Part shown: positions 46,691-57,306 of the stretch, one piece after another
Layout of the letters: each line of letters starts with the position of its first letter
Position numbering within the stretch: the stretch's first letter is position 1
Origin: Erodium maritimum
Taxonomy: Eukaryota; Streptophyta; Magnoliopsida; Geraniales; Geraniaceae
Assembly: GCA_963921825.1 (NCBI GenBank)
Contig: OY997592.1
Span: forward strand, 63,508,336-63,572,335
DNA length: 64,000 nt
Direction of reading: 5' to 3'
Notes under the pieces: generated by a model
What the model saw: the letters and a program-made list of their open reading frames with translations, nothing else
What the model was told of the DNA's origin: nothing
The model's database searches: none
Made by a program: the position numbers and the translations under genes

Positions 46691-47366
46691 ATACGATCGT
46701 GTCTCGGCCTGAATTTTCTCAACCCGTGAAGGGGTTAAACCAGTTCAGAGCCGATAACCGTCCCATACCCAGCCTTATTCTTTTCCATTAATTGACGAAT
46801 CTTTGGCATTGGCAGGAGAATATTTGTTCAAAAAACGCCACATAAGATGTTTTGGATCCAAGCACGCTTCATCATCAGCACAAAGGATATAAAAAGTGCA
46901 GTCCACTCATCACACCCTTAAACTAGTCACATTATTAATAACCCTTCCACAAAATTTTATAATATGACAAATTTTAACCAATCTCATAGCTTTTTTTAAT
47001 ATTTTTAGATAATCTAATTATACATCGAGTACATTTATGTGATTGATTAATAAAAGTTTCTTGTATCTTTTCTATAAGTGTGTTGAGTTTTAATAATACA
47101 ACATTATTTACATAGAAGTAAGATCTATAAAGACCTAAATTTGTTTTAACACTACCAACACTGTCCTCACTCAAAACTTTTATCCACAAGAAGCCATGGG
47201 CATAGGCATGCCATCTTCATTCCCTTTTAAAGAAAAGTAGGGAGCAGTTTAGTTTAGGGTCCATCCACTTTTTATCCATCTCATGCTTCATTTTGAACTT
47301 CAGTACAAAAAGCTACAAGTCTTGTGACAATCTGTCTTTTGTCCTAACATAATACATAAAGCTACT
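46691..47366. other. intergenic sequence left of the Athila element
   Basis: AT-rich, without a recognisable gene or repeat. Confidence 0.45.
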
Positions 47367-48684
47367 TGATGCGGACGCATCTTGGCATTAAAAATGTCAC
47401 ATTTAGAGGGATTTTATCGTTGATTTTAGCCCATTAGTGTCTCATTCTCTCGTATTTTACTCGTTTCCAGCACTTCTCGTGTTTCACAGGTTATAGCATG
47501 GATACGAGCAAAAACAAGTCATAAGGGGGACAAATTCGAAGTTATAAACTTGAGGAGCAGCTGAAGGACATCCTCACGGATCCGTGACCGAACCCGTCAC
47601 GGGTAGGTTCACGGAGCCGTGACGAAGACCTAGAATTCGCCAATTCGTTCTGCTCCGTCACGGATCCGTGACGGCATCCGTGACGGATGCCATCACGGAG
47701 CCGTGACGCGCGCGCAGAGCAGTTTCCCAAACCGCTTCAGTTTCGAGTTTTAGACTTTTTAAACCTAAAAATCAGCCTCCAATAGATCTAACTTGTAATT
47801 TTGAGAGCTAAGAAGAGGGGAGAGTTGAGAGCAAGCTAAAGGAGAGGATTTCCACTTGAAGAACATCATTGTAATCAAATATTGGGTATTGTATTTCTCT
47901 ACTTTGTTCAATTATGAAGCTTTGTCTATGTTCATCAATGGTGTTTTCTTCTTCCTTGCTCATGAGTAACTAAAACCCCATAATCTAGGGTTATGGGGGA
48001 TTAGAGATTAGTTTTCCAATGTGTTTGATTGCATGACTGAGGATTGTGTAGAATGATTTGATTTAGGGTTTGTATTAGATTTGAACTTAATGCTCTATCT
48101 CCCGGGTAGGCCTGATAGAAGGTGGGAATTGCAATCTGACACTCGTGAGAGGTGGGTTGTAATTAGGTCAGAAATCTTATACAAATTGGGTTTAAATCTA
48201 GACTAGTGATAGCTAGGTTAACACGATTGCAATAACCACAGGATTCGTACCGAAAGTTAGAAATTATCAAAGAACGTAATGCTTTGGGTCTCCCTACATC
48301 CTGATTCGTGAGAGCTGGGTGGTTAGATTCCATTAGGGTTCGAAACAACGTGAGGAGTTAGGACTAGTTTGAGAGATGATTCGTTGCCCCTAAAATCAGA
48401 CAAGTTCACAGTGTTCATCGTCGTTTAGATGACTTTTTCTCTGAATTAAAACTCTTCTAAGCTTTGCGAGTACTTGTTCATTGTCATTTCATTCACTATT
48501 TACTTTTTATGATTTAAAACAAAACCATCTTTTAATCGAGATAGCTTGACAACAACTTTGAGATAGAACGTGCTTGACTCGTGCTCCCTTGGGTACGATA
48601 ATCCGGAACTTAAATTCCAAAAATACTACTTGACGACCGGTACGCTTGCCGTGTCCTTTTCTGTGTTAAAAATGTAGGGCGTCA
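47367..48684 (+). repeat. 5' LTR of the Athila element
   Basis: It ends AGGGCGTCA at 48684, just before the primer site. The part from 47523 is shared with the 3' LTR. The upstream 156 bp (from TGATGCGGACGC, 47367) occurs only here; it is either the true LTR start lost from the 3' copy or unrelated flank. Confidence 0.82.
47572..47709. promoter_or_regulatory. palindrome cluster in Athila 5' LTR
   Basis: Sites TCACGGATCCGTGAC 47574-47588, TCACGGAGCCGTGAC 47609-47623, GTCACGGATCCGTGAC 47657-47672 and TCACGGAGCCGTGAC 47693-47707, plus an everted CATCCGTGACGGATG at 47676. The motif is the same as in the unrelated Tekay-like LTRs. It lies near the LTR start, i.e. in U3. Confidence 0.78.
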
Positions 48685-48690
48685 AGTTAA

Positions 48691-48708
48691 TGGCGTCGTT
48701 GCCGGGGA
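48691..48708 (+). other. primer-binding site, tRNA-Asp type
   Basis: TGGCGTCGTTGCCGGGGA follows the LTR end by six bases and matches the tRNA-Asp complement commonly used by Athila elements except for one C/T difference. Confidence 0.85.
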
Positions 48709-48780
48709 GCAATTGAGCCAACCCTTTCTATAAAAGTTGTGTTTCGACTATTTCACTTTTTAATTTTTGCTTTTTAATTT

Positions 48781-51700
48781 ATGCTCTCAAGATCTAATTC
48801 CACTCCAAGTGATTTGCTTAGTGATACAGATTTACGAGAAGCAGGACAATTGAAGATAAGAGCTTTAAAGAAGAAACTTGGTGAGGGAAGTGTCAATTCA
48901 GACACAATGGAAAATGTGGGCACTGATGCCACTAGGCAAAATGAAGGAGGTGGACAGCAGAATAATCAGGTGGTCCAAAGAAATCAACAAAAGGAACCTA
49001 TAACTGTCGCGAAGCCACCAAGATATCTCTGCGATTATGGAACACCTCATACCAATAACATACATCAGAGCATTCTCCACCCACCAGTGGAAGCTCACAC
49101 CTTCGAGATTAAAACCTCTGCCATCCAATTACTCCTACAACATACATTTAGCGGGAATCCAAACACGGATCCCGATCCTGCTGCACATCTGACTAAATTT
49201 AATGAGATTTGTGCTACTTTCAGGTACAATGGAGTGACAGACGAAGCAATTAAACTGCGGGTCTTCAAGTTTACTCTAAGAGATGAAGCAGCAGACTGGA
49301 TTGCAAGCCTGCCTAACCACGCAATCACAACATGGGCCGATCTATCACAAAAATTTCTAGCCAGATTCTACTCGCCCAGGAAGACTAAGGAGCTCAGAGC
49401 CAAGATCCAGAATTTTGCTCAATCAAATTTTGAATCACTAGCAGAAGCTTGGGCGAGATATCAAGGACTCATGAGGAAGTGTCCTCACCATGGACAAGAG
49501 TTGTGGTTGCAGCTGCAGACATTCTACCAAGGGTTAAACAGACCAAGTCAAGCAGAGCTGAACGCCGCATCTGGTGGTTCGTTCACCAAACACACTCTAC
49601 AGGAATGCCAAGAGATTCTAGATAATATAATGGCCAATGATGCTTGGCATTCGGAAAGAGCACCTGGAGGGCCTACAGTCAATTCAGCAGCAGAAATAAA
49701 TCAAGTCATGGAGCAATTGAAAGAAATGAAGCTGATGATGGCAGGCATGCAGGGACAACCACCACAGCATAGTCCAATGGACCATGAGGAGGCTAACTGG
49801 GTGAATCATAATGGCAACCAAGGGAGGAAGTACGATCCTTATTCCAACACTTATAATGAGGGTTGGAAAGATCGCCCCGAGCTAAAATGGGGAGGAGATC
49901 AGAATCAAAGAAGCCAAAATCCCACACCTCCCGGATTCAATCAGAGATCTCAAAATCAGGCCAGCCAGCAGAGAAATCCTCAACCTCAGCAAAATTCAGG
50001 TAACCAACAATCCCCTTCTGACCCAACTTCTTTAATTCTAAAAATGCTGCAAGTACAAGAGGAGAACAATAGGATACAGGAGGAGAAGAATAGGATACAG
50101 GATGAGGAGAATAGGAAAATCCATAAGCGGTTGGAGGAAAAAGATCAGCAGATAAGGGAGCTGCTTAGGAAACAAGCTGAAGCAGATAACAACTATAAAT
50201 CAGTAAATACTCAGCTAGGACAAGTTGCCACAGCAGCAAACTATAGATCTCCAGGATCCCTACCTAGTGACACCGAGAGGAATCCTAGAGAAAATGCGCA
50301 TGCAATTACTACAAGGAGTGGTAAGGTGGTGGAACCAGAAGAGAAGGAGCATGGGAAAGAGCTACCCCCAGAAATCTCTGTAGAACAAATTCAAGATCAA
50401 GAGCAAGAAGACTTAACAGAGGTAGTAAGCAGAGAGCACTCCACAGGTAGGAAGGTAAGGGAGCCCGTGGTTGATTCAGAAACCCGGACTCCACATCTTC
50501 CTTTCCCCTCTATTGTTAAGAAATCTAAGCATGATGATCAGTATGCTAAATTCTTGAATGTGTTTAGGAAGCTTGAGATTAATATTCCTTTTCTTGATGC
50601 AATTAAAAACATGCATATTTATGCAAAATTCTTGAAGGATATTATATCTAATAAAAGGAAATACCAAGAGCATGAAAGGGTGAATTTAAGTGAGGAGTGT
50701 TCTGCTATCTTGCAGAATAAACTGCCTCCTAAATTGAAAGACCCAGGTAGCTTCACTATACCATGTGAAATGGGTTCCCTTTCATTTGCAAAAGCTTTGT
50801 GTGATTTAGGGGCTAGTATAAATTTGATGCCTTTAAATATTTTTAAGCAATTAGGATTGAAAGAGGAATTAAAACCAACTTCTATGTCCCTACAACTAGC
50901 TGATAGATCTATTAAGTACCCTAGAGGGATTGTGGAAGATGTGTTGGTAAAAGTTGACAAATTTATTTTCCCTGCTGACTTTGTTATCTTGGACATGCAG
51001 GAAGATTATGAGATTCCCCTAATCCTAGGAAGACCATTCTTGGCCACAGCCCGAGCTCTTATTGATGTAGAGCAAGGGAAATTGACCATCCGATATGACA
51101 AAGACGAAGTGGTTTTTAATGTTTTCAGATCCCTTAAACATGCTATAATTGATGATACTTGTTATAGAATTGATTTGGTTGATTCTGTAGTGCAGGAAAA
51201 TTTTGTTCCTGATGATCCTTTATTGGTGTGTTTAATTAATGAGGATACAACCACTTGCGATCTTATGCAGGATAAGGAAGCAGAGATGGTCAATCTCTTG
51301 GAGGCATGCCCTCCAAGAAAGAGGGATAGACCCCACACTCGTCTCACCTTGGAGGCGAGGCAAGGGCCTATGCTAAAACCCTCTGTTGAGCAAGCCCCGG
51401 AGCTTGAATTAAAACCCCTCCCAGATAATTTAAAATATATGTTTTTAAATGAAGACAATACTTTACCTGTAATAATTTCTTCTGAATTGTCTTCTCTACA
51501 GGAGGAAAAGCTAATGAGGGTGCTCAAGGAACATAAAAAAGCCTTTGGATGGACAGTAGCTGACATTAGAGGAATCAGCCCGTCAACATGTATGCACAAG
51601 ATTTTAATGGAAGATACCTACAAACCAACTGTGCAACCACAAAGGAGGCTCAACCCATTAATGCAAGAGGTAGTAAAAAAGGAAATTATTAAGCTACTCG

Positions 51701-52455
51701 ATGCAGGTATTACCTATCCCATCTCTGATAGTGCTTGGGTTAGTCCTATTCAATGTGTGCCTAAGAAAGGGGGGATGACGGTAGTAACAAACGATAAGAA
51801 TGAACTAATTCTTACTAGAACTGTTACAGGGTGGAGAGTATGTATAGACTATAGAAAATTAAACGATGCCACCCGAAAAGACCATTTTCCTTTGCCTTTT
51901 ATTGATCAGATGTTAGAAAAATTAGCTGGTCATGAATATTATTGCTTTCTAGATGGATATAGTGGGTATAATCAAATAGCTATAGCTCCCGAGGATCAAG
52001 AGAAAACAACTTTAACTTGCCCTTATGGAACATTTGCATATAGGAGAATGCCGTTTGGTTTGTGTAATGCACCTGCTACATTTCAAAGATGCATGACTGC
52101 TATTTTTCATGATATGATTGGTGATTACCTTGAAGTATTTATGGATGATTTCTCTATGTTTGGTTCTTCGTTTGATGATTGTTTAAATAATTTGGATAAA
52201 GTGTTGACTAGATGTGAAGAAACAAACCTTGTTCTTAATTGGGAAAAATGTCATCTTATGGTACAACAGGGAATCGTTGTAGGCCATAAAATCTCCTCAA
52301 AAGGGATTGAGGTAGATAAGGCCAAAGTAGATGTAATAGGTAAATTACCTCCGCCTATTAATGTAAAAGGAATTAGAAGTTTCTTAGGACATGCAGGGTT
52401 TTATAGAAGATTTATAAAGGGATTTTCTGAAATCTCAAAACCATTATGTAATTAG
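48781..52455 (+). pseudogene. Athila gag-protease-reverse transcriptase, ends at in-frame TAG
   Basis: The ATG at 48781 opens 1224 codons. The gag domain (about residues 85-300) has TRxYSPRKTKELRAKIQNF-like sequence; a Q/N-rich linker and a coiled coil (EENNRIQEEKNRIQDEENR) follow at about 430-470. The protease motif is CDLGASINLMP near residue 675. RT has YRKLNDATRKDHFPLP and the catalytic YLEVFMDDFSMFG near residue 1119. The TAG at 52453-52455 falls after RSFLGHAGFYRRFIKG...KPLCN, between RT and RNase H. Frame and homology resume at once, so it is a point nonsense mutation, or less likely a readthrough site. Confidence 0.94.
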
Positions 52456-54318
52456 CTAGTAAAAGATAATCCTTTCAATTTTGATGACGCATGTTTGAAA
52501 AGCTTCTTAACCTTAAAAGAAAAATTGGTAAATGCACCTGTAATGGTCAGTCCCGACTGGTCTCTACCCTTTGAATTGATGTGTGATGCTAGTGATATAG
52601 CGGTAGGAGCAGTTTTAGGGCAAAGGAAAGATAAGGTTTTTCATACCATATACTATGCTAGTAGAGTTCTCAATGAGGCGCAATTAAATTATGCTACTAC
52701 TGAAAAAGAACTATTAGCTGTGGTATTTGCATGTGATAAATTTCACCCCTATCTTGTCTTATCAAAGGTTATAGTATACACTGACCATGCAGCTCTTAAG
52801 TACCTGTTTAGCAAGAAGGATGCTAAGCCTAGATTGCTAAGGTGGATCTTACTTCTACAAGAATTTGATTTGGAAATACGGGATAAGAAAGGAGTAGAGA
52901 ATGTGATAGCAGACCACCTGTCTAGGATTGAGAATCCATATGAAGAGCTTAGTAAGCCTATAAATGAGGAGTTTCCAGATGAGCACCTATTCCAGGCAAA
53001 GCACATCGAAGCCCCGTGGTTTGCAAGTTTTGCAAACTACTTGGCAACTGGTGCTCTAATTCCTGACATGAAACCCTACCAGAAGAACAAATTCTTACAT
53101 GATGTAAAAAATTATTTTTGGGATGACCATTTTCTGTTTAAAATTTGTGCAGATCAAATGGTGAGAAGATGTGTCCCCGAAGAGGAGCAAGAAGCTATTT
53201 TGCATCAATGCCACGGGGGTGATGTAGGGGGTCATTTTGGACCACAGAGGACAGCTCAAAAGGTACTTCAATCAGGTTTTTATTGGCCTAGCTTATTTCA
53301 TCATGCTATTCGGTTTGTTGAGCAATGTGACAGGTGCCAAAGAACGGGAAATATATCAAAGAAGCATGAGATGCCTCTGAATGTGACCATAGAGGTAGAG
53401 TTGTTCGATGTGTGGAACATTGATTTCATGGGTCCATTCCCTAGATCTAACGGTATGGAATATGTACTAGTTGCAGTAGATTATGTGTCTAAATGGGTAG
53501 AGGCGATAGCCTTACCCACTAATGATGCCAAGCCGGTAGTTGCTTTCCTTAAGAAGCACATTTTTTCCCGGTTTGGCACACCCAGGGCAATAGTAAGCGA
53601 TGGTGGGAAACACTTTTGCAATAAAATATTTTGGAAACTTCTAAATCAATATGGAGTCACCCATCGCTTAGCTACACCCTATCATCCCCAAACTAGCGGG
53701 CAGGTGGAAGTTACCAATAGGGAATTAAAAAGTATTTTAGAAAAGACTGTTGACATGTCTAGGAAAAATTGGGCACAAAAGTTAGATGATGCACTTTGGG
53801 CATATAGAACAGCGTATAAAACCCCTATTGGAATGTCACCGTATAAGATGGTATATGGGAAGTCATGTCACTTACCATTAGAGTTACAACATAAAGCATA
53901 TTGGGCGCTTAAGTTTTTAAATTTTGATGCTAATCTTTGTGCTGAAAAGAGGTTGATGCAGATTAATGAGCTGGACGAGTTTAGGTCCCTTTCTTATTTC
54001 AGCACTAAGTTATACAAGGAGCGCACCAAGATCGCCCATGATAAGAAAATTGTGCAAAGAGAGTTTAGGGAGGGTGATAGGGTCCTTCTCTATAACTCTC
54101 GGTTGAAGATCTTTTCTGGAAAGCTCGTGTCCAAGTGGAGCGGGCCCTATAAAATGACTCGAGTCTTATCAAAAGGGGCGGTAGAAATTTGTGATGGAAC
54201 ACGGCCCTCGTTCTTAGTCAATGGACATCGAATTAAGCATTATTATGGGGGACCGTTGGGACCAGAGGAGTGCCTATACCTGGAGGAGCCGGACTATGAG
54301 GATGAACAGGCGGCCTAA
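52456..54318 (+). pseudogene. Athila RNase H-integrase, continuation of pol
   Basis: In frame with the upstream ORF from 52456; the first ATG is at 52495. RNase [29 protein letters not shown] and [11 protein letters not shown]. Integrase: HHCC zinc finger ([13 protein letters not shown] ... CDRCQRTGN), catalytic segments [22 protein letters not shown] and [15 protein letters not shown], then a C-terminal DNA-binding part with [13 protein letters not shown]. The stop TAA at 54316-54318 is in the loop of a perfect hairpin. All catalytic residues are present; expression depends on passing the TAG at 52453. Confidence 0.94.
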
Positions 54319-54326
54319 AGCCGCCT
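54308..54326 (+). other. hairpin holding the pol stop codon in its loop
   Basis: AGGCGGC (54308-54314) pairs perfectly with GCCGCCT (54320-54326). The five-base loop CTAAA contains the pol TAA. An analogous structure sits on the stop of the second ORF at 56505-56521. Confidence 0.65.
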
Positions 54327-55231
54327 TTGAGTCGAGCTAACGACGTTAACCAAAAGCGCTTCTCGGGAGGCAACCCGAGGTTATTTTGTGTTTATTTTCT
54401 TTGTTTTTCGTGAATTAAAGGATGCATTTGTGTGCAGGACTGCCAGAGGAAGGAAAGGAGAATATGAGCAGTAAAAAGGGGATGCTACAGTGGAACGGAT
54501 CCGTGAGGACAACCGTCACGGAGGCCATCACGGCTCCGTGACGAAACAGAGCGAAATTGAAAAAAATCGGAACTTGATCACGGCTCCGTGAAGGGAGCCG
54601 TCACGGTTAGAGGAACGGCTCCGTGACCTTGCGAAGAGAGAAAAAAAAAATTTGAACAGGTCGGGCAGCCCACTCGAGCAGGCCCATCCTGAGGCCCAAC
54701 CCGAGACCTACTCACCCAAGCCCAGTCCGAGCCCAGGCCGAAGCCCACTTTTCCCCCAAACCCTACCTAACTCATCTTCTTCCCTTCCCCTTCACACGCC
54801 TCCATCCTCCCCACTCCTTCTTCAACCTCAAACCTTGCTCTTCAACCCAAACCTTATCCTCTTCCTCCATCTCCCTAGCTCCATTTATCCATAACCCACT
54901 TACCCCCATCTCTACCATTAACGAACCTTAAGCTCCATCCTCCATCCTTCTCACCACGAGCTTCGGGTGGACCTCGTCGCTGGCGCTCAAGGACGAACCA
55001 GCCGGATTTTCTGTCGTCGGAAAGCCTCACAGCTCCGGCCTGTTCGCTGTCACGGATTACCTCACGGCTCCGACCTGCAACCCGTGACGGAACCTCTCAC
55101 GGCTCCGACCTAAAACCCGTGACAGAGATCCTCACGGATCCGTGATCACATCCGTGGCTGGGCAGTAAGGGTTGCTTTTGAGCAAATTTTTTATTTGTCT
55201 ACTTTGATCTTTCCCTTGTTATTTTGTTCAA
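54319..55231 (+). other. Athila spacer between pol and second ORF, with palindromes
   Basis: It contains the post-ORF module and palindromes or half sites at 54494-54507, 54528-54542, 54578-54591, 54614-54628 and 55131-55146, several centred on GGCTCC instead of GGANCC, plus a C-rich region (54660-54960) with an open frame 54652-54894 of low complexity. No protein family is recognised. Confidence 0.65.
54331..54379 (+). other. post-ORF module 1: 19-nt box plus hairpin
   Basis: GTCGAGCTAACGACGTTAA (54331-54349), 12 nt, then CTCGGG-AGGCAA-CCCGAG (54362-54379). The same box, gap and loop recur at 56762-56810 with two paired base changes in the stem. This pattern supports RNA structure. Confidence 0.7.
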
Positions 55232-56515
55232 ATGGCACCTGCTAAGAAGCGGAAGCAGTCACAGGGAGGGGCTTCGGGATCACAACCTCAACCATTACAA
55301 ATCCGTCATCCGGACCCGAGCTCTGATTCGGACGAGGCGGACCAGCGACCTCTTTGCCCTCCACACTCGGACATAGGTACTCCTAATCAACCTTGCCTGA
55401 TTTTTAGACATGAATCGGAACTTAAACGTCTCAAGCAAAACAAGAAACGAGGCACTATGCAAAATCGTTTCTTGGATACCAAGTTCGTCACACGAATTCT
55501 GGGTTTTGCGGATGAGTTTAGGGCAAAACTGGAGGCCTTTGGGTGGCCTAGGCTTTGGGGTTGGGAGCCCCGACATTATGAGAAGCTCACTATTGAGTTT
55601 CTCTCGTCGTATTCTCGGTTGCACGTATGTAACGAACCGGTTGAGTTTAGATTGTGTGGGCGAGTGTTTAAACCCTCCCTATCTGAATTTCGAGAAGCCT
55701 GCGGGTTTGCTCCTATTGAGGGGGGTTACCCCGATTATTTTCTGATCGAGGATGCTTGGGCAGAAATTAGTGAGCCCGACATAGCCCTGATCTCGAGTCC
55801 CCAAGCTAAACACCTCAAGTCCGTTATGCTCAAATACATGCATAGGGTGTTGAGTTACACTCTTTTTACACGGAGTGCCAACTTACATATCGTGAACCAT
55901 AGGGAGATTCGGCTTCTTCACTGTTTCGAAAAGGGAATTCCAGCCCCCTTTGAGAAACTCCTTTTGGATCACCTTGACCAGCATGCTATTAGGCCTAATG
56001 GACGGATTAGTTGTGCAGCGATTGCCACACAACTAGCCCAGTTTTATGGGGTTTGGGACAACCCACAGGAAGCACCCACACGCTTTAAATCCAACTTGGT
56101 TAGTCGGGAAGTTTTTAAGGGTACCGACATGCGAACAGCAGGCCCCGAGCCAAGAGAGGAAGAGAGGGAGGAAGACCCTAGGTTTGCGGCCCTGTCGGCC
56201 CAGCTCACTGCTCTCCGAGAGGAGATGCGCGCGGGTTTCCAGAGACAGGAGACCCGCCATGAGGACTATAATACCCGATTTCAGGGTATCTCTACTCGGT
56301 TCGACGGGGTCGAGACCCGGTTTGGGGGGATGGATACTCAGTTTGACAGGGTTCACACCCGATTCGACACAGTGGACTCGACTCTTGAGCCCTTGTCCAC
56401 CGTGCCTATGACTGTTGGCTGGATCCAGACCCGCATGGGGTCTGACTGGTGGGGTAGTGGCCGGTCCGGACAGTCTGGCCAACCCTCTGACCTCCCTCCT
56501 GGCAACCCGCAGTGA
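55232..56515 (+). CDS. Athila second ORF (ATHILA ORF-1-like, PF03078 type)
   Basis: 427 aa from the ATG at 55232. It starts MAPAKKRKQSQGG, a basic, possibly nuclear-targeting N-terminus. The core has YEKLTIEFLSSYSRLHV, GRVFKPSLSEFREACGF and HKVLSYTLF-like sequence with HFVNHREI-type segments, the pattern of the Arabidopsis ATHILA ORF-1 family and related plant mobile-element proteins. The C-terminus has RFDGVETRFGGMDTQFDRV heptad-like repeats, probably a coiled coil. Its role is unknown; the position between pol and 3' LTR equals that of env-like genes, but I see no convincing signal peptide or membrane segment. Stop TGA at 56513-56515, inside a hairpin loop. The frame is intact. Confidence 0.85.
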   Translation: MAPAKKRKQSQGGASGSQPQPLQIRHPDPSSDSDEADQRPLCPPHSDIGTPNQPCLIFRHESELKRLKQNKKRGTMQNRFLDTKFVTRILGFADEFRAKLEAFGWPRLWGWEPRHYEKLTIEFLSSYSRLHVCNEPVEFRLCGRVFKPSLSEFREACGFAPIEGGYPDYFLIEDAWAEISEPDIALISSPQAKHLKSVMLKYMHRVLSYTLFTRSANLHIVNHREIRLLHCFEKGIPAPFEKLLLDHLDQHAIRPNGRISCAAIATQLAQFYGVWDNPQEAPTRFKSNLVSREVFKGTDMRTAGPEPREEEREEDPRFAALSAQLTALREEMRAGFQRQETRHEDYNTRFQGISTRFDGVETRFGGMDTQFDRVHTRFDTVDSTLEPLSTVPMTVGWIQTRMGSDWWGSGRSGQSGQPSDLPPGNPQ

Positions 56516-56521
56516 GCGGGT
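56505..56521 (+). other. hairpin holding the second ORF stop codon in its loop
   Basis: ACCCGC (56505-56510) pairs perfectly with GCGGGT (56516-56521); the loop AGTGA contains the TGA stop. The stem sequence differs from that at 54308-54326, but geometry and stop position are the same. Confidence 0.65.
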
Positions 56522-57306
56522 GCATTTGCATCTTGTATATATGTGTTTTACGCTTTCCCATCATTTATTTTATGCATGCTGCGTGGTTTCTGAGTTATCT
56601 GATTTCAGCATAGCTAGGGCTTGATGGGTTTGGGAAAGCGTACTTTGTGTTTTTATTTCCTATGCATTTTATGTTTTTTGTTTGAGTCTGTGTCAGCATT
56701 AGCTCTGCCGATCAGTGGCTTCTGGAGCAGTGCTTGGGTGGCTCCTGTGGCCACCCCTTTCGTCGAGCTAACGACGTTAAACAAAGGCACTGGTTGGGAG
56801 GCAACCCAACACATGGCATGGGGAGCGAGATGAGTTCAGCGGAGCAGATTATGGCGCCGAACCTCCTGGAGGTTCTCTCGGGCGAAAAGCTTTCCATCCA
56901 TACATGCACGAGGATCTCCACAGTCAGTACAGTTCACGTAGCGGTTCTTCGAGGGGCAGTATCTCTACCCTTCCTATTCTACATTGTTGTCGCTATTTCC
57001 TGCCTTTATGTTATTTGGTGGGCCATGAGTGCCCGACTTGCCATGCTGATAGACTATGCATATAGGGTTGTGTGAACTGTATACCTGCTGACTTTAAGTG
57101 TGGGGTGCTTCATTGTTATCATTTATCATATGCATGCGTATATATGGGTTTAGATTGTAAATATGTGTTTAGAGTCGCACTGGGGACAATGCTTAGTTTT
57201 AAAGTGTGGGTGGGGTATGCCTTGCATTGCATTGCATTGTGTTTTCTTTTGTGTGCTCATGCATCATTTCGTGTTATAAACTTTTTGAAAAATTCAAAAA
57301 AATTGA
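56516..57306 (+). other. Athila 3' untranslated region with post-ORF module 2
   Basis: Repeated box GTCGAGCTAACGACGTTAA at 56762-56780, 12-nt gap, hairpin GTTGGG-AGGCAA-CCCAAC at 56793-56810. Frames 56621-57371 show hydrophobic, low-complexity peptides but no recognised domain. The region ends with the purine-rich GAAAGGGGGA at the LTR. Confidence 0.65.

Noticed and set aside
48780..52455. The TAG at 52453 considered as programmed readthrough
   Set aside because: It lies between RT and RNase H, not at a gag-pol junction, and I see no obvious downstream stem directly after it; a point mutation is simpler.
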